64,000 bases of DNA from Cyclobacterium sp. 1_MG-2023 (GTDB lineage Bacteria > Bacteroidota > Bacteroidia > Cytophagales > Cyclobacteriaceae). Positions 45,402 to 57,801 of the stretch are shown here, piece by piece. The notes under the pieces are model-generated. The model saw only the letters and a program-made list of their open reading frames with translations. It had not been told where the DNA came from and did no database searches. Within the stretch, counting starts at the first letter, position 1; every line of letters starts with the position of its first letter. The stretch is from assembly GCF_030546805.1 (NCBI RefSeq), contig NZ_JAUOPC010000007.1:124001-188000 (forward strand), read 5' to 3'. A program made the position numbers and the translations under genes.

Positions 45402-47549
45402 TTAAGCCTTCTCCCCTTTTACTTTAGCAATAATAGCCTCGGCAATATTGTTAGGAACAGGGTCATAATGTGAGAAAGTAAGTGAGGCAGATGCCCTACC
45501 GGATGAAATGGTTCTCAAATCTGTTACATAGCCAAACAATTCTGACAATGGAACGGATGACTTGATCACAGAAGAAACACCCTTAGTATCCATTCCTTTC
45601 ATCAAACCTCTTCTACGGTTTAAGTCACCTGTAACAGGTCCTGTATACTCTTCAGGAGTAACTACTTCTACAGCCATGATCGGCTCCAATAATTGAGGCT
45701 TACATTTTTTGGCTGCTTCTTTGAAACCTAATCTTGCTGCCATTTCAAATGACACTGCATCTGAATCCACATCATGGAAAGAACCATGAAACAACCTTAC
45801 TTTCATCGCTTCAACAGGATATCCTGCCAATGGTCCATTTTTCATAGACTCCGCAAAGCCCTTCTGAATAGAAGGAATAAATTCTCTAGGAATTACCCCC
45901 CCAACGATACCATTCACAAAATCCAATCCAGGCTTGATCTCTCCGGTTTCTTCATCTGCTTCTTTTGGTCCGAGTTCAAACACAATGTCTGCAAATTTAC
46001 CTTTACCACCCGTCTGCTTCTTGTACACTTCTTTGTGTTCAACACTTGCAAAAAGAGCTTCTTTGTAAGCCACCTGAGGAGCACCTTGGTTGATCTCAAC
46101 TTTAAACTCACGCTTAAGTCTGTCAATGATAATTTCAAGGTGAAGTTCTCCCATACCTCTCAGAATAACCTGACCTGTTTCATGGTCAGTATTTACATGT
46201 AGAGTAGGATCTTCCTCAACAAGCTTGGCTATCGCCATACCTAATTTATCAACATCTGCTTGTGTTTTAGGCTCAATTGCATAACCAATAACAGGCTCAG
46301 GGAAAGTCATTTCCTCTAGAATAACTTTGCTCTTCTCATCGCAAAGTGTATCTCCTGTTTTAATATCTTTAAAACCAACACCGGCACAAATGTCTCCAGC
46401 TTCAACCTTATCAATAGGGTTTTGCTTGTTAGAGTGCATTTGTAGCAATCTTGATATTCTTTCTTTTTTACCTGTTCTTGAGTTGTAAACGTAAGAACCT
46501 GAATCCAATTTACCTGAATATACTCGCATAAAAGCCAAACGACCCACAAATGGATCAGTAGCAATTTTAAATGCTAAAGCAGCAAAAGGTTCATCACTGT
46601 CCGGGTGTCTTAAAACAGCCTCTTCAGTATCAGGATTTGTTCCTTTTACAGGAGGTAAATCCAATGGTGAAGGCAAATAAGCCATCACAGCGTCCAATAG
46701 GGCCTGAACTCCTTTATTTTTAAAGGCAGAACCACAAAGAACAGGAGAGAAATCCATATTGATAACGGCCTTTCTAATGGCCTCCATCATTTCTTCTTTG
46801 GTGATGGAATCTTCATCCTCAAAGAATTTCTCCATCAATTCATCATCATAAGAAGCTACCTGCTCGATCAGACTTTGTCTGTATTCAGAAACAGTCTCTT
46901 TAAGATCTTCAGGAATATCAATGACCTTGTAAGTCATTCCTTGATCTTCTTCATTCCATACGATGGCCTGATTGGTAATAAGATCAACTACACCCTTGAA
47001 CGAATCTTCAGCTCCAATAGGAATTTGAAGAGGAACAGGTTTAGCACCCAATTTATCTTTAATTTCAATTACGGCATTAAAAAAATCAGCTCCCGCACGA
47101 TCCATTTTGTTTACAAAGCAGATTCTTGGAACGTGGTATTTGTCAGCTTGTCTCCAAACTGTTTCGGACTGAGGTTCTACACCTGACACTGCACAGAACA
47201 AAGCTACAGCACCATCCAAAACACGAAGGGATCTTTCTACCTCTACGGTAAAATCCACGTGACCGGGAGTATCGATCAAATTGACCTGATAGTCCTTGGT
47301 GTTAGGTAAAGCCTGGCCCTGAAGGGTTGGATATTTCCACGTAGTGGTAGTGGCAGCAGAAGTAATGGTAATACCCCTTTCCTGCTCTTGCTCCATCCAG
47401 TCCATAGTAGCGGCTCCATCGTGTACTTCACCAATTTTGTGAGACAAACCAGTATAATACAAAATACGCTCGGAAGTAGTTGTTTTTCCGGCGTCAATGT
47501 GAGCCATTATACCTATATTTCTTAAATATTTTAAGTCTTTCTTAGCCAT
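45402..47549 (-). CDS. fusA: Elongation factor G
   Basis: The 715-residue translocation GTPase has [20 protein letters not shown] (P-loop), [27 protein letters not shown] (G3) and [11 protein letters not shown] (G4). Domain IV follows, with [16 protein letters not shown] and [18 protein letters not shown]. It sits between rpsG (6-base gap) and rpsJ, the classical str position, so it is the housekeeping copy. Confidence 0.98.
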   Translation of the reverse strand: MAKKDLKYLRNIGIMAHIDAGKTTTSERILYYTGLSHKIGEVHDGAATMDWMEQEQERGITITSAATTTTWKYPTLQGQALPNTKDYQVNLIDTPGHVDFTVEVERSLRVLDGAVALFCAVSGVEPQSETVWRQADKYHVPRICFVNKMDRAGADFFNAVIEIKDKLGAKPVPLQIPIGAEDSFKGVVDLITNQAIVWNEEDQGMTYKVIDIPEDLKETVSEYRQSLIEQVASYDDELMEKFFEDEDSITKEEMMEAIRKAVINMDFSPVLCGSAFKNKGVQALLDAVMAYLPSPLDLPPVKGTNPDTEEAVLRHPDSDEPFAALAFKIATDPFVGRLAFMRVYSGKLDSGSYVYNSRTGKKERISRLLQMHSNKQNPIDKVEAGDICAGVGFKDIKTGDTLCDEKSKVILEEMTFPEPVIGYAIEPKTQADVDKLGMAIAKLVEEDPTLHVNTDHETGQVILRGMGELHLEIIIDRLKREFKVEINQGAPQVAYKEALFASVEHKEVYKKQTGGKGKFADIVFELGPKEADEETGEIKPGLDFVNGIVGGVIPREFIPSIQKGFAESMKNGPLAGYPVEAMKVRLFHGSFHDVDSDAVSFEMAARLGFKEAAKKCKPQLLEPIMAVEVVTPEEYTGPVTGDLNRRRGLMKGMDTKGVSSVIKSSVPLSELFGYVTDLRTISSGRASASLTFSHYDPVPNNIAEAIIAKVKGEKA

Positions 47550-47555
47550 TGCCTA

Positions 47556-48023
47556 TTAAAATCTAAAATGCGAGAATGCTTTATTGGCTTCCGCCATTCT
47601 ATGCGTATCGTCTTTTTTCTTTACAGCTGCTCCTTCTCCCTTAGAAGCCGAGATGATCTCTCCAGCCAATCGATCCATCATGGTTTTTTCACCTCTTTTT
47701 CTAGCAAAAGTGATCATCCACTTTATACCTAAGGAAATTTTCCGATCAGGCCTTACTTCCAAAGGTACCTGGAAAGTTGCACCCCCAACCCTACGACTCT
47801 TTACCTCTACAGCAGGAGTAATATTGTTAAGCGCTTTTTTCCAAACCTCAAGACCATTCTCACCTACCTTCTCTTCTACTTTGCCTATGGCATCGTAAAA
47901 AATTCTGTAAGCAATACTTTTCTTACCATCCACCATTAGACAATTGACAAACCTGGTGACCAAAGTGTCATTGAATTTGGGGTCAGGAAGAATATACCTC
48001 TTTTTTGGTTTCGCTTTTCTCAT
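47556..48023 (-). CDS. rpsG: Ribosomal protein S7
   Basis: The 155-residue protein organises the 30S head and contacts the E site. It starts [19 protein letters not shown] and has [40 protein letters not shown] and the terminal [15 protein letters not shown]. It is 22 bases after rpsL. Confidence 0.98.
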   Translation of the reverse strand: MRKAKPKKRYILPDPKFNDTLVTRFVNCLMVDGKKSIAYRIFYDAIGKVEEKVGENGLEVWKKALNNITPAVEVKSRRVGGATFQVPLEVRPDRKISLGIKWMITFARKRGEKTMMDRLAGEIISASKGEGAAVKKKDDTHRMAEANKAFSHFRF

Positions 48024-48045
48024 TTTATTCTGTTATTAAATTATG

Positions 48046-48429
48046 TTATTTTTTAGCGGCCTTTGGTCGCTTAGCCCCATATTTAGAGCGGCCCTGCTTA
48101 CGGTCTTTTACACCTGCAGTATCCAATGCTCCTCGAATAATGTGGTATCGAACGCCAGGTAAATCTTTCACCCTTCCACCACGGATCAACACAATCGAGT
48201 GCTCTTGAAGGTTGTGACCTTCTCCTGGGATGTAAGCGTTGACTTCTTTACCATTGGTCAATCTAACCCTAGCCACTTTTCTCATGGCAGAATTAGGCTT
48301 CTTTGGTGTAGTAGTGTACACACGGGTACACACACCTCTCCTTTGAGGACATGCATCCAAAGCCCTTGACTTGGATGTGCTCTCAAGAGTGGTTCTACCT
48401 TTTCTAACTAACTGTTGTATAGTAGGCAT
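48046..48429 (-). CDS. rpsL: Ribosomal protein S12
   Basis: The 127-residue decoding-site protein has [20 protein letters not shown], then [20 protein letters not shown] and the [11 protein letters not shown] loop. The Lys positions that confer streptomycin resistance when changed (TPKKPNS and GVRYHII region) have the normal residues. It begins the str unit behind its own strong promoter. Confidence 0.98.
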   Translation of the reverse strand: MPTIQQLVRKGRTTLESTSKSRALDACPQRRGVCTRVYTTTPKKPNSAMRKVARVRLTNGKEVNAYIPGEGHNLQEHSIVLIRGGRVKDLPGVRYHIIRGALDTAGVKDRKQGRSKYGAKRPKAAKK

Positions 48430-48477
48430 TAATAGATAAATTAATTAATCTGCTTTAAACTTATAAAATTTGGATTG

Positions 48478-48508
48478 CAAAGGTAACCAAATCAATAAAA
48501 CAAACAAA
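48478..48508 (-). promoter_or_regulatory. Promoter of rpsL-rpsG-fusA-rpsJ
   Basis: On the minus strand, TTTG (48508-48505), 19 bases and TACCTTTG (48485-48478) fit the Bacteroidetes consensus perfectly. The bases after the box (CAATCC) are the same as after the rplC -7 box. The start should be near 48472, about 42 bases before the ATG. Confidence 0.9.
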
Positions 48509-48579
48509 ATTAAGGAGTTATAATTTCTATGACTCAAATCAACTATCTCCTAGATTTATTGATTTATGAAAACTTTTTC

Positions 48580-48909
48580 TTATGCTTCTCCCAAAGTTCC
48601 TCCAAAGTTCATCGGAAATTGAGGGGCGTCTTTGCCTCCTTCAATTTTTCCAAATGCTTTTTCATACTTTTCAATATTGTCTTTTAGCGCTTGCAAAAGA
48701 CGTAAAGCATGGTCAGGAGTCATAATAATCCTTGATTTCACCTTTGCCTTAGGTATTCCAGGCATCAAACGAATAAAATCCACGACAAACTCAGAGTTTG
48801 AATGGGCAATCATCGCCAAATTGGAATAAATACCTTCAGCTATCTCATCAGTAAGCTCTATATTGATTTGCTGCTTTTGCTGTTGCTCTGTTTTTTTATC
48901 ATCTTCCAT
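48580..48909 (-). CDS. DUF3467 protein
   Basis: The 109-residue acidic protein starts with a charged, Gln-rich stretch (MEDDKKTEQQQKQQ). The DUF3467-like core follows: INIELTDEIAEGIYSNLAMIAHSNSEFVVDFIRLMPG (in part), then KAKVKSRIIMTPDHALRLLQALKDNI. The function of the family is unknown; there is no signal peptide or membrane segment. ATG at 48909 is preferred over an in-frame TTG 12 bases upstream. It lies between rpoC (behind the rpoC terminator) and rpsL, on the same strand. Confidence 0.88.
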   Translation of the reverse strand: MEDDKKTEQQQKQQINIELTDEIAEGIYSNLAMIAHSNSEFVVDFIRLMPGIPKAKVKSRIIMTPDHALRLLQALKDNIEKYEKAFGKIEGGKDAPQFPMNFGGTLGEA

Positions 48910-48932
48910 ATCGAATGTCAAATAAGATAAAA

Positions 48933-48960
48933 AAAGGTCTGCTCCACAAAGCAGACCTTT
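48933..48960 (-). terminator. Terminator behind rpoC
   Basis: On the minus strand an 11-bp perfect stem (48960-48950 with 48943-48933, six-base loop) is followed by a T-run. It lies 19 bases after the rpoC stop. Confidence 0.94.
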
Positions 48961-48979
48961 TGTATTTAGGAATTATTTT

Positions 48980-51900
48980 TTACTTAATTGCCTCGCGAAC
49001 TTTCTTGCTACCCGCCTCTTTCTCTGCAGTCAACACCTCATATTCCTCCTTCGATCCTACAATCAAATTATTGAATTTTCGTTGTCCTGTTCCTGCCGGA
49101 ATTAGGTGACCAACAATTACATTCTCTTTAAGTCCAAGCAACTCATCTCGCTTACCTCTGATAGCAGCCTCACTAAGTACTTTAGTGGTCTCCTGGAATG
49201 AGGCAGCAGAAATAAAGCTTTCTGTTCCCAAAGATGATGCAGTAATACCTTGCAAGGTTGGTCGGGAAACTGCTGTTTGTGCATCCCTAACTTGTACCAA
49301 TTTAAGGTCCTTTCTCTTCAGACTTGAATTCTCATCTCGCAATCTTCTTGCATTGATAATCATTCCCGGCTTTAAAGTATTGGAATCTCCAATTTCAACC
49401 ACAACCTTCTTGTCAAGAATCATGTCGTTTTCCTCACGGAAAGCCCATTTGTCTACAATCTGATTTTGAAGGAATCCTGTATCACCGGCATCCAGTATTT
49501 CTACTTTTTGCATCATTTGGCTTACAATCACTTCAATGTGCTTGTCATTGATCTTCACACCTTGTAAACGATATACCTCTTGGATCTCATTTACCAAATA
49601 TTCCTGCACCGCAGTTGGTCCTTTGATTGACAATATATCATTTGGAGTGATGGCTCCATCTGAAAGTGGCTCACCTGCTCTGATAAAGTCATTCTCTTGA
49701 ACCAAGATATGCTTAGAAAGGGATACCATGTATCTTTTCTTAACTCCATCTTTGGACTCAATAAAGATTTCACGGTTACCTCTTTTGATACCTCCGTATT
49801 GTACAACACCATCAATCTCAGACACTACAGCCGGATTGGATGGGTTTCTAGCTTCAAAAAGCTCGGTAACTCTAGGTAGACCACCGGTAATATCTCTTGT
49901 TTTACCAACAGATCTAGGAATCTTCACAAGAATTTGTCCTGCTTTCACATCTTCGCCTTTTTCTACTGAAAGGTGAGCTCCCACCGGAATGTTATAAGAC
50001 TTGGACTCATCACCATGCTCTACAACTACAGCAGGGTTTTTCGTTTTGTCCTTCGTATCGATAATTACTTTTTCTCTATAGCCTGTTTGATCATCAGCTA
50101 CCTCTTTATAAGTAATGCCTTCAAGGATCGCCTCAAAATCTACCTTACCGTCAAACTCAGAAAGAATCACAGCATTGTATGGATCCCAAGTACATAATGA
50201 ATCTCCTTTAGCAATCTTCTGACCATCTTTAACATTCAGGATGGCTCCATAAGGAACGTGATTTGAAACCAAAGTTTTTCCGGATTTCACATCATTGATC
50301 TTGATTTCTCCGGATCTACCCATTACAATGGATACATCATCTCCATCTTTGTTGGTAGTTTTGATCCATCGTAGCTCTTCTTCGAACTCTACAATACCAT
50401 CAAACTTAGAATTGATGTTGGCTTCTACTGAAATATTGGAAGCCGTACCACCAACGTGGAAGGTTCTTAGGGTCAACTGGGTACCCGGCTCACCGATAGA
50501 CTGAGCGGCAATCACACCAACTGATTCACCTACTTGAACAATATTTCCTGTGGTAAGGTTACGGCCATAACATTTACAGCATACCCCTCTTCTGGTCTCA
50601 CAAGTCAATACAGAGCGTATTTCTACTTCCTCTACTGCAGACTCATCAACTTTCTTGGCTATATCATCTGTAATTTCTTCACCTGACTCAATGATCATCT
50701 CATCTGTCAAAGGATCAATTACATCGTGAACGGCTATCCTACCAACAATACGCTCAGATAATGGCTCAACAATCTCATCGTTGTCTTTCAAGGCTTGTAC
50801 TACAAGTCCCCTCAAAGTACCACAATCTTCTTCAGATACGATCATATCCTGAGCTACATCTACCAGCCTCCTTGTTAGGTAACCGGCATCTGCAGTTTTA
50901 AGAGCTGTATCAGCAAGACCTTTACGAGCACCGTGGGTAGAGATAAAGTATTCCAATACATCCAATCCTTCCTTAAAGTTAGAAAGAATCGGGTTTTCAA
51001 TAATCTCACCAACTGAGCCTTGAAGGTTTTTCTGCGGTTTGGCCATTAGCCCACGCATCCCACCAAGCTGCCTGATTTGCTCTCTGGAACCACGAGCTCC
51101 TGAGTGCATCATCATGTAAATGGCGTTGAAACCTTGGTTATCCTCTTCCATCTGACGCATTAGAATATTTGTCAGATTAGAGTTCGTTCTTGTCCAAATA
51201 TCAATTACCTGATTGTATCGCTCATTATCAGTGATCAATCCCATCAAGTAGTTGTTCCAAACCTGATCTACCTCTGTAGTAGCTTTAGATATCAATGGAT
51301 CTTTTTCATCAGGAATAATCACATCATCAAGTCCCATTGAAAGTCCTCCTTTGAAGGCCGTCTGGAAACCTAGGTGTTTGATATCATCCAAGAATTGCGC
51401 TGAACGAGCAATTCCACAAATTTTAACCACTTCAGCAATGATTTGTTGAAGTTTTTTCTTGGTCAATAATTCATTAACGAAACCTACTTCCTCCGGAACA
51501 AATTGGTTGAAAATAAGTCGACCGGCTACCGTTTCGATTAACTCTTCAACAAGCGAACCGTCATCTTTTCTTACCTTAACTTTACATTTAATGTAAGCAT
51601 GTTTAGAAATGGCTTGCTCATTTAGGGCAATCAAAACTTCCTCAAGACCATAAAAGGTCATGCCTTCTCCTTCTACTTTGTTTTCCTCAGTTGACCTCAT
51701 TCCTTTGGTCACGTAGTATAGCCCCAATACCATATCCTGAGAAGGTACGGTAATTGGTGCACCATTGGCCGGGTTAAGGATGTTATGCGAGGAAAGCATT
51801 AAAGTAGAGGCTTCCAGAATGGCTTCATGCCCCAAAGGCACGTGAACAGCCATTTGATCACCATCAAAATCCGCATTAAAGGCAGTACATACCAGTGGAT

Positions 51901-53290
51901 GCAGTTGAATCGCTTTACCTTCAATCAATTTAGGTTGGAAAGCCTGAATACCTAACCTGTGCAAAGTTGGGGCACGGTTTAGCAATACTGGATGGCCTTT
52001 AAGCACATTTTCCAAAATATCCCAAACGACAGGATCCTTCCTGTCTACTATTTTCTTAGCCGATTTTACCGTTTTTACAATACCTCTTTCAATCAGTTTT
52101 CTGATAATAAAAGGCTTGAAAAGTTCGGCAGCCATATTTTTCGGCAATCCACATTCATGCAGTTTAAGCTCAGGCCCAACCACAATCACAGAACGTCCGG
52201 AATAATCAACCCTTTTTCCTAAAAGGTTTTGACGGAACCTACCTTGTTTACCTTTCAACATATCTGAAAGGGATTTCAAAGCTCTGTTCCCGTCAGACCT
52301 TACGGCATTGACTTTCCTTGAATTATCAAACAAGGAGTCTACAGCTTCTTGAAGCATTCTTTTTTCATTCCTAAGAATTACTTCCGGAGCTTTGATATCA
52401 ATCAGTCGCTTAAGCCTGTTATTTCTAATAATAACCCTTCTGTAAAGGTCATTCAAATCAGATGTAGCAAACCTACCTCCATCAAGTGGTACCAAAGGAC
52501 GTAGTTCAGGTGGAATAACCGGCACCATGCGCACAATCATCCATTCTGGCCTGTTCTCTATTCTTGTCCTGGCATCTCTAAATGCTTCAACTACCTTCAA
52601 TCGCTTCAATGCTTCAGCTTTTCTTTGCTGAGAAGTATCTGTAGCGGCTTGGTGTCTTAGGCTGTAAGATAGGTCATCCAAATCTAGTCTTGCCAACAAC
52701 ATCTCTAGGGCTTCAGCCCCCATTTTGGCAATAAATTTATTTGGATCCTCATCATCCATCATTTGGTTTTCCTTAGGAAGCTTGTCCATGATGTCGAGGT
52801 ATTCATCCTCAGTAAGGAAATCCAAGTATTGTAATCCATCATCGGCTTTAATACCGGCGTTGATTACTACATACCTTTCATAATAAACGATTTGATCCAG
52901 TTTTTTTGTAGGCAATCCCAATAGGTAACCAATCTTATTGGGAAGGGACTTGAAGTACCATATGTGGGCAACAGGAACAACCAATTCTATATGGCCCATG
53001 CGCTCCCTACGTACCTTCTTTTCGGTAACTTCTACTCCACATCGGTCGCAGATAATTCCTTTATACCTAATGCGCTTGTATTTCCCACAATGACATTCCC
53101 AGTCTTTTACGGGCCCGAAAATTCGCTCACAAAACAATCCACCCATTTCAGGCTTATAGGTTCTGTAATTGATCGTTTCAGGTTGTGTAACCTCACCATG
53201 CGAACTGTCCAAGATGGACTCAGGTGAAGCCAAACTAATGGTGACTCTGGAAAAGTCGTTGTTTAGTTTTTTATTTTTTCTGAACGCCAT
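48980..53290 (-). CDS. rpoC: RNA polymerase beta' subunit
   Basis: The 1436-residue protein carries the catalytic [14 protein letters not shown] motif with the Mg-binding Asp triad. The N-terminal zinc ribbon ([20 protein letters not shown]) and the second zinc site ([13 protein letters not shown]) are both intact. The clamp and bridge helix wording is normal ([22 protein letters not shown] in part). It starts at ATG 53290, 48 bases after rpoB. Confidence 0.99.
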   Translation of the reverse strand: MAFRKNKKLNNDFSRVTISLASPESILDSSHGEVTQPETINYRTYKPEMGGLFCERIFGPVKDWECHCGKYKRIRYKGIICDRCGVEVTEKKVRRERMGHIELVVPVAHIWYFKSLPNKIGYLLGLPTKKLDQIVYYERYVVINAGIKADDGLQYLDFLTEDEYLDIMDKLPKENQMMDDEDPNKFIAKMGAEALEMLLARLDLDDLSYSLRHQAATDTSQQRKAEALKRLKVVEAFRDARTRIENRPEWMIVRMVPVIPPELRPLVPLDGGRFATSDLNDLYRRVIIRNNRLKRLIDIKAPEVILRNEKRMLQEAVDSLFDNSRKVNAVRSDGNRALKSLSDMLKGKQGRFRQNLLGKRVDYSGRSVIVVGPELKLHECGLPKNMAAELFKPFIIRKLIERGIVKTVKSAKKIVDRKDPVVWDILENVLKGHPVLLNRAPTLHRLGIQAFQPKLIEGKAIQLHPLVCTAFNADFDGDQMAVHVPLGHEAILEASTLMLSSHNILNPANGAPITVPSQDMVLGLYYVTKGMRSTEENKVEGEGMTFYGLEEVLIALNEQAISKHAYIKCKVKVRKDDGSLVEELIETVAGRLIFNQFVPEEVGFVNELLTKKKLQQIIAEVVKICGIARSAQFLDDIKHLGFQTAFKGGLSMGLDDVIIPDEKDPLISKATTEVDQVWNNYLMGLITDNERYNQVIDIWTRTNSNLTNILMRQMEEDNQGFNAIYMMMHSGARGSREQIRQLGGMRGLMAKPQKNLQGSVGEIIENPILSNFKEGLDVLEYFISTHGARKGLADTALKTADAGYLTRRLVDVAQDMIVSEEDCGTLRGLVVQALKDNDEIVEPLSERIVGRIAVHDVIDPLTDEMIIESGEEITDDIAKKVDESAVEEVEIRSVLTCETRRGVCCKCYGRNLTTGNIVQVGESVGVIAAQSIGEPGTQLTLRTFHVGGTASNISVEANINSKFDGIVEFEEELRWIKTTNKDGDDVSIVMGRSGEIKINDVKSGKTLVSNHVPYGAILNVKDGQKIAKGDSLCTWDPYNAVILSEFDGKVDFEAILEGITYKEVADDQTGYREKVIIDTKDKTKNPAVVVEHGDESKSYNIPVGAHLSVEKGEDVKAGQILVKIPRSVGKTRDITGGLPRVTELFEARNPSNPAVVSEIDGVVQYGGIKRGNREIFIESKDGVKKRYMVSLSKHILVQENDFIRAGEPLSDGAITPNDILSIKGPTAVQEYLVNEIQEVYRLQGVKINDKHIEVIVSQMMQKVEILDAGDTGFLQNQIVDKWAFREENDMILDKKVVVEIGDSNTLKPGMIINARRLRDENSSLKRKDLKLVQVRDAQTAVSRPTLQGITASSLGTESFISAASFQETTKVLSEAAIRGKRDELLGLKENVIVGHLIPAGTGQRKFNNLIVGSKEEYEVLTAEKEAGSKKVREAIK

Positions 53291-53338
53291 AGTTTTTATG
53301 TGTAATTGAAGGCCTTTTAAGGCCTAATGGTTTCTAAG

Positions 53339-56300
53339 TTAGTCAAGCGTAATTTCCAATGCAAGGCCTCTAAGCTCATGTACAAGTACGTTAAAGGACT
53401 CCGGAATGTTAGCTTTTGGCAAGTTCTCACCTTTTACAATGGATTCGTACGCCTTGGCTCTTCCTATAACATCATCAGACTTAACTGTCAAAATTTCTCT
53501 AAGTACATGAGAAGCACCAAATGCTTCCAATGCCCAAACTTCCATCTCTCCAAAACGCTGTCCACCAAACTGAGCTTTACCACCCAAAGGTTGTTGTGTA
53601 ATTAGTGAGTATGGCCCGATTGACCTGGCGTGCATCTTATCATCTACTAGGTGACCCAGTTTAAGCATATAAGAAATACCTACCGTAACAGGTTGGTCAA
53701 ATTTCTGACCGGTTAGTCCATCATACAAATACGTTCTACCAAAAGAAGGAAGGCCTGCTTTTCCAAGTTCTTCAGCTACTTGTTCGGTAGAAGCACCATC
53801 AAATATAGGCGTTGCGTATTTCTTACCTAAGATTCTACCTGCCCATGCTAGAACAGTTTCATAGATTTGACCAATATTCATCCTAGATGGTACACCAAGA
53901 GGGTTTAGTACGATGTCCATAGGAGATCCGTCCTCTAGGAAAGGCATGTCTTCATCCCTTACTATCCTAGCAACAATACCCTTGTTACCGTGTCTACCTG
54001 CCATCTTATCACCAACTTTAAGCTTTCGCTTCTTGGCAACATAAACTTTGGCCATTTGAACAATACCTGCAGGCAATTCGTCACCTACTTCTAAAGTGAA
54101 CTTATCTCTTTTGAATACACCGGAAATTTCATTTCTGGTATTGGTATAGTTTTTAACCAATTGTTGAACCAAATAATTGGCGTGCTCATCATCTGTCCAA
54201 TCATCCAAAATAATGTCTGAAATCAGATTTACTTCCTCAGGTACATTATAGTTACTTTCGTCTCTATATGGATTTTTAGCAGGGAAAAGGTTATTTTCAA
54301 TGTTTTGATAATTGAATTTAACACCTTTACTAATGATCTCATCACCAAATTTATGCTTAACACCTTTAGACACTTTGTCTTCAAGGATGGTAACCAATTT
54401 TTGGATCATTCTTGACCTTACGGCTAACAAGTCTTTGGTGTACTGCTGCTTCAGTTTTTCAACATCAGCTTTAGCTTTTGCACGAAGGTCTTTGTCTTTC
54501 TTAGGCCTTGAAAACAATTTGGTATTGATAACCACTCCATTTAAGGAAGGAGAAGCTTTCAAAGATGCATCTTTAACATCTCCGGCTTTGTCTCCAAAAA
54601 TGGCACGAAGTAATTTTTCTTCCGGAGTTGGATCGGTTTCACCTTTTGGTGTAATCTTACCAATAATGATATCTCCTTCTTTAAGTTCTGAACCTACCCT
54701 AATGATACCATTTTCATCAAGATTTTTTACAGCATCTTCAGATACGTTTGGTATCTCAGAGGTAAGTTCTTCCTCTCCTCGTTTGGTATCTCTAACTTCA
54801 AGTTGGAATTCCTCAATGTGAATAGATGTAAATACATCTTCTCTCACTACCCTTTCGGATATTACAATGGCATCCTCAAAGTTATAACCCTGCCATGGCA
54901 TATAAGCCACAAGTAAGTTTTTACCAAGCGCAAGTTCACCATCATTGGTAGAATAACCTTCTACCAATACTTGTCCTTTAACCACTTTTTGTCCTTGCAA
55001 GACAATTGGGGTAAGGTTAATGGTGGTATCTTGGTTGGTTCTTCTGAATTTAATCAGATCATAGCTTTTGTACTCATCACTGAAGTTAACCAACAATTCA
55101 TCATCGGATAATTCATACTTTACAGTGATTTTCTCTGCGTCAACATAGTCAATCACACCATCGGCCTCTGCCAAAATTAGTGATCTCGAATCAATGGCTG
55201 CTTTTCCCTCTAGACCGGTACCCACAATTGGGGCTTCAGCCTTTAATAAAGGAACGGCTTGACGCTGCATGTTAGATCCCATTAGTGCACGGTTTGCATC
55301 ATCATGTTCCAAGAATGGAATCAAAGAAGCGGCAACTGACACAATTTGATTAGGTGCTACATCCATATAGGATATTTCCTTTGGTTCTAAAACCGGGAAA
55401 TCACCTTCAAAACGGGCTTTTACTTTATCGTTAATAAACACACCATTGTCATCAAGTGGCGCATTTGCTTGTGCTATATTATTGTCATCCTCCTCTTCGG
55501 CCGTAAGGAATACGACATCTTCGGATTTCATACTTACCCTACCTTCGTTAACTTTTCGGTATGGCGTCTCCAAAAATCCCATGCCATTGACTTTGGCATG
55601 CACACAAAGAGAGGAGATCAAACCAATATTTGGTCCCTCAGGCGTTTCAATGGTACAAAGACGTCCGTAGTGTGTATAATGAACATCACGAACCTCAAAT
55701 CCTGCACGTTCCCTAGATAATCCACCTGGGCCTAAAGCAGAAAGTCTTCTTTTATGTGTCAACTCTGCCAATGGGTTGGTTTGATCCATAAATTGACTAA
55801 GTTGGTTGGTACCAAAGAAGGAATTGATGACCGAAGAAAGTGTCCTGGCGTTGATAAGATCAACCGGTTTGAAATCTTCATTGTCCCTTACGTTCATACG
55901 CTCACGGATGGTTCTGGCCATTCTTGCCAAACCAACCCCAAACTGGCTGTAAAGTTGCTCTCCTACTGTTCTAACCCTTCTATTACTCAAGTGATCTATA
56001 TCATCAACTACTGCCTTAGAGTTAATTAAACCAATAAGGTATTTTACAATAGAAATGATATCTTGGGTGGTAAGAACAATTTTTTCAGCATCAATTTCTA
56101 ATCCTAATTTTTTGTTGATCCTATACCTTCCAACTTCTCCTAGGTCATAACGCTTATCAGAGAAGAACAAACCGTGAATAACTTCTCGGGCTGTTGCCTC
56201 ATCAGGGGCCTCTGTATTTCTAAGCTGTCTGTAGATTACCTCGACTGCTTCTTTTTCAGAGTTTGAATTATCTTTTTGAAGGGTATTATAAATAATGGAA

Positions 56301-57214
56301 TAGTCAGCTATATTGACATCTTCCCTATGAAGGATAACACTTTTTGCACCTGACTCTTGGATTAACTCAATGTCCTCATCAGTTAAAATGCTATCTCTTT
56401 CCAATAAAACTTCGTTTCTATCAATAGAAACTACCTCACCTGTATCTTCATCTACAAAGTCCTCTACCCAGGTACGAAGCACCCTGGCAGCCAGCTTTCT
56501 TCCGATGATCTTTTTTAAATTGGATTTATTGGATTCTACTTCTTCTGAAAGTCCGAAAAGATCGAGTATTTGCTTATCAGATCCATAGCCTATCGCCCTC
56601 AATAGGGTAGTTACAGGAAACTTCTTTTTCCTGTCGATATAAGCATACATCACATTATTAATATCGGTAGCAAATTCTATCCAAGAACCTTTAAAAGGTA
56701 TAATTCTGGCAGAATATAATTTAGTACCATTCGTATGCTTACTTTGTGCAAAGAATACACCTGGTGAACGGTGCAATTGAGAAACAATTACCCTTTCGGC
56801 TCCATTGATTACAAAGGAACCTTTTTCCGTCATATAAGGAAGATTTCCTAAGAATACTTCCTGTTCAATGGTTTCAAAGTCTTCATTGTCCTCATCAGAG
56901 CAAAGCAATCTTAGTTTTGCTTTCAGTGGGACAGAATAAGTAAGACCACGGTCAATACTTTGTGAGACATTGTATTTTGGAGGATCTACGGTATAGTCGA
57001 TAAATTCAAGGGTGAAATTTTCCCTGGAGTCACTGATGGGAAAATTTTCGGAAAAAACCTTGAAAAGACCATCCTGCCTTCTTTTCTCTGCAGGAGTATC
57101 CAACTGAAAGAAATCTTTGAAAGATTGCAGTTGAATATCTAAGAAATCCGGATAGTCTTTGACTACCTTAATGGATGAGAAACTTTTCCTTCCGGTTTGA
57201 TTCTGGATAGCCAA
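53339..57214 (-). CDS. rpoB: RNA polymerase beta subunit
   Basis: The 1291-residue protein starts [20 protein letters not shown] after about 10 residues. It has the rifampicin region [20 protein letters not shown] and [20 protein letters not shown], with the wild-type residues at the usual resistance positions. [15 protein letters not shown] is the catalytic-centre segment. Initiation is at TTG 57214: the frame has a stop at 57239-57241, no ATG comes before the conserved start, and the next Met is far inside the protein. It follows rplL after 157 bases that hold two hairpins. Confidence 0.98.
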   Translation of the reverse strand: MAIQNQTGRKSFSSIKVVKDYPDFLDIQLQSFKDFFQLDTPAEKRRQDGLFKVFSENFPISDSRENFTLEFIDYTVDPPKYNVSQSIDRGLTYSVPLKAKLRLLCSDEDNEDFETIEQEVFLGNLPYMTEKGSFVINGAERVIVSQLHRSPGVFFAQSKHTNGTKLYSARIIPFKGSWIEFATDINNVMYAYIDRKKKFPVTTLLRAIGYGSDKQILDLFGLSEEVESNKSNLKKIIGRKLAARVLRTWVEDFVDEDTGEVVSIDRNEVLLERDSILTDEDIELIQESGAKSVILHREDVNIADYSIIYNTLQKDNSNSEKEAVEVIYRQLRNTEAPDEATAREVIHGLFFSDKRYDLGEVGRYRINKKLGLEIDAEKIVLTTQDIISIVKYLIGLINSKAVVDDIDHLSNRRVRTVGEQLYSQFGVGLARMARTIRERMNVRDNEDFKPVDLINARTLSSVINSFFGTNQLSQFMDQTNPLAELTHKRRLSALGPGGLSRERAGFEVRDVHYTHYGRLCTIETPEGPNIGLISSLCVHAKVNGMGFLETPYRKVNEGRVSMKSEDVVFLTAEEEDDNNIAQANAPLDDNGVFINDKVKARFEGDFPVLEPKEISYMDVAPNQIVSVAASLIPFLEHDDANRALMGSNMQRQAVPLLKAEAPIVGTGLEGKAAIDSRSLILAEADGVIDYVDAEKITVKYELSDDELLVNFSDEYKSYDLIKFRRTNQDTTINLTPIVLQGQKVVKGQVLVEGYSTNDGELALGKNLLVAYMPWQGYNFEDAIVISERVVREDVFTSIHIEEFQLEVRDTKRGEEELTSEIPNVSEDAVKNLDENGIIRVGSELKEGDIIIGKITPKGETDPTPEEKLLRAIFGDKAGDVKDASLKASPSLNGVVINTKLFSRPKKDKDLRAKAKADVEKLKQQYTKDLLAVRSRMIQKLVTILEDKVSKGVKHKFGDEIISKGVKFNYQNIENNLFPAKNPYRDESNYNVPEEVNLISDIILDDWTDDEHANYLVQQLVKNYTNTRNEISGVFKRDKFTLEVGDELPAGIVQMAKVYVAKKRKLKVGDKMAGRHGNKGIVARIVRDEDMPFLEDGSPMDIVLNPLGVPSRMNIGQIYETVLAWAGRILGKKYATPIFDGASTEQVAEELGKAGLPSFGRTYLYDGLTGQKFDQPVTVGISYMLKLGHLVDDKMHARSIGPYSLITQQPLGGKAQFGGQRFGEMEVWALEAFGASHVLREILTVKSDDVIGRAKAYESIVKGENLPKANIPESFNVLVHELRGLALEITLD

Positions 57215-57255
57215 GGCAGTATATAGTTTTAGTGAAAATTAATATTGTTATTATT

Positions 57256-57282
57256 CAATTGTCACTTAAAAAAGTGCAATTG
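57256..57282 (-). other. Stem-loop in the rpoB leader
   Basis: CAATTG plus CACTT pairs with AAGTG plus CAATTG (11 bp, one bulged base, four-base loop). It lies about 40 bases before the rpoB start. It is not followed by a T-run, so it is a processing or control hairpin rather than a terminator. Confidence 0.6.
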
Positions 57283-57305
57283 TTTTGATGTCCATAAACA
57301 GGAAA

Positions 57306-57329
57306 AGACCTGACTGTATAGTCAGGTCT
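57306..57329 (-). terminator. Attenuator-like terminator between rplL and rpoB
   Basis: On the minus strand a perfect 10-bp stem with a 4-base loop is followed by only four T and CC. The short T-run suggests partial termination, as known for the rplL-rpoB gap in enterobacteria, where it sets the ratio of ribosomal proteins to polymerase. Confidence 0.75.
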
Positions 57330-57371
57330 AATTCTGCTTAACCAATCCTAAAAGGAGTTGGCTATTCAATT

Positions 57372-57752
57372 CTATTTAAGCTCAACTTCAGCTCCAGCTT
57401 CTTCAAGTTGTTTCTTAAGGGCTTCAGCTTCTTCTTTGCTTACACCTTCTTTAACAGCTTTAGGAGCACTGTCTACTACTTCTTTGGCATCTTTTAGTCC
57501 AAGACCTGTCAATTCCTTAACAAGTTTAACTACTGCCAATTTTTGTCCACCTGCAGCTTTCAAGACAACATCAAAAGAAGTTTGCTCTTCTTCAGCAGCA
57601 CCATCGCCAGCGGCTCCACCAGCAGCTACTACAGTAGCAGCAGCAGCAGCAGGTTCGATACCATATTCATCTTTCAAAATTTCGGCTAACTCATTTACCT
57701 CTTTTACAGTTAAGTTAACTAACTGCTCAGCGAATGCTTTAAGATCTGCCAT
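57372..57752 (-). CDS. rplL: Ribosomal protein L7/L12
   Basis: The 126-residue stalk protein binds elongation factors. The N-terminal dimer domain ([20 protein letters not shown]) is joined by an Ala/Gly-rich hinge (residues about 34-52) to the C-terminal domain with [20 protein letters not shown] and [20 protein letters not shown]. It is 49 bases after rplJ. Confidence 0.98.
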   Translation of the reverse strand: MADLKAFAEQLVNLTVKEVNELAEILKDEYGIEPAAAAATVVAAGGAAGDGAAEEEQTSFDVVLKAAGGQKLAVVKLVKELTGLGLKDAKEVVDSAPKAVKEGVSKEEAEALKKQLEEAGAEVELK

Positions 57753-57801
57753 TGTATTAAATATTTAAATTGATTGTTATTTACTAATTTGAATGTATTT
57801 T

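Noticed and set aside
54312-54821. A 169-codon open frame on the plus strand
   Set aside because: It is fully inside rpoB on the opposite strand; Ser-rich composition comes from the reversed polymerase codons.
57358-57768. A 136-codon Ala/Ser-rich open frame on the plus strand
   Set aside because: It is the reverse of rplL, whose Ala-rich hinge keeps all frames open.
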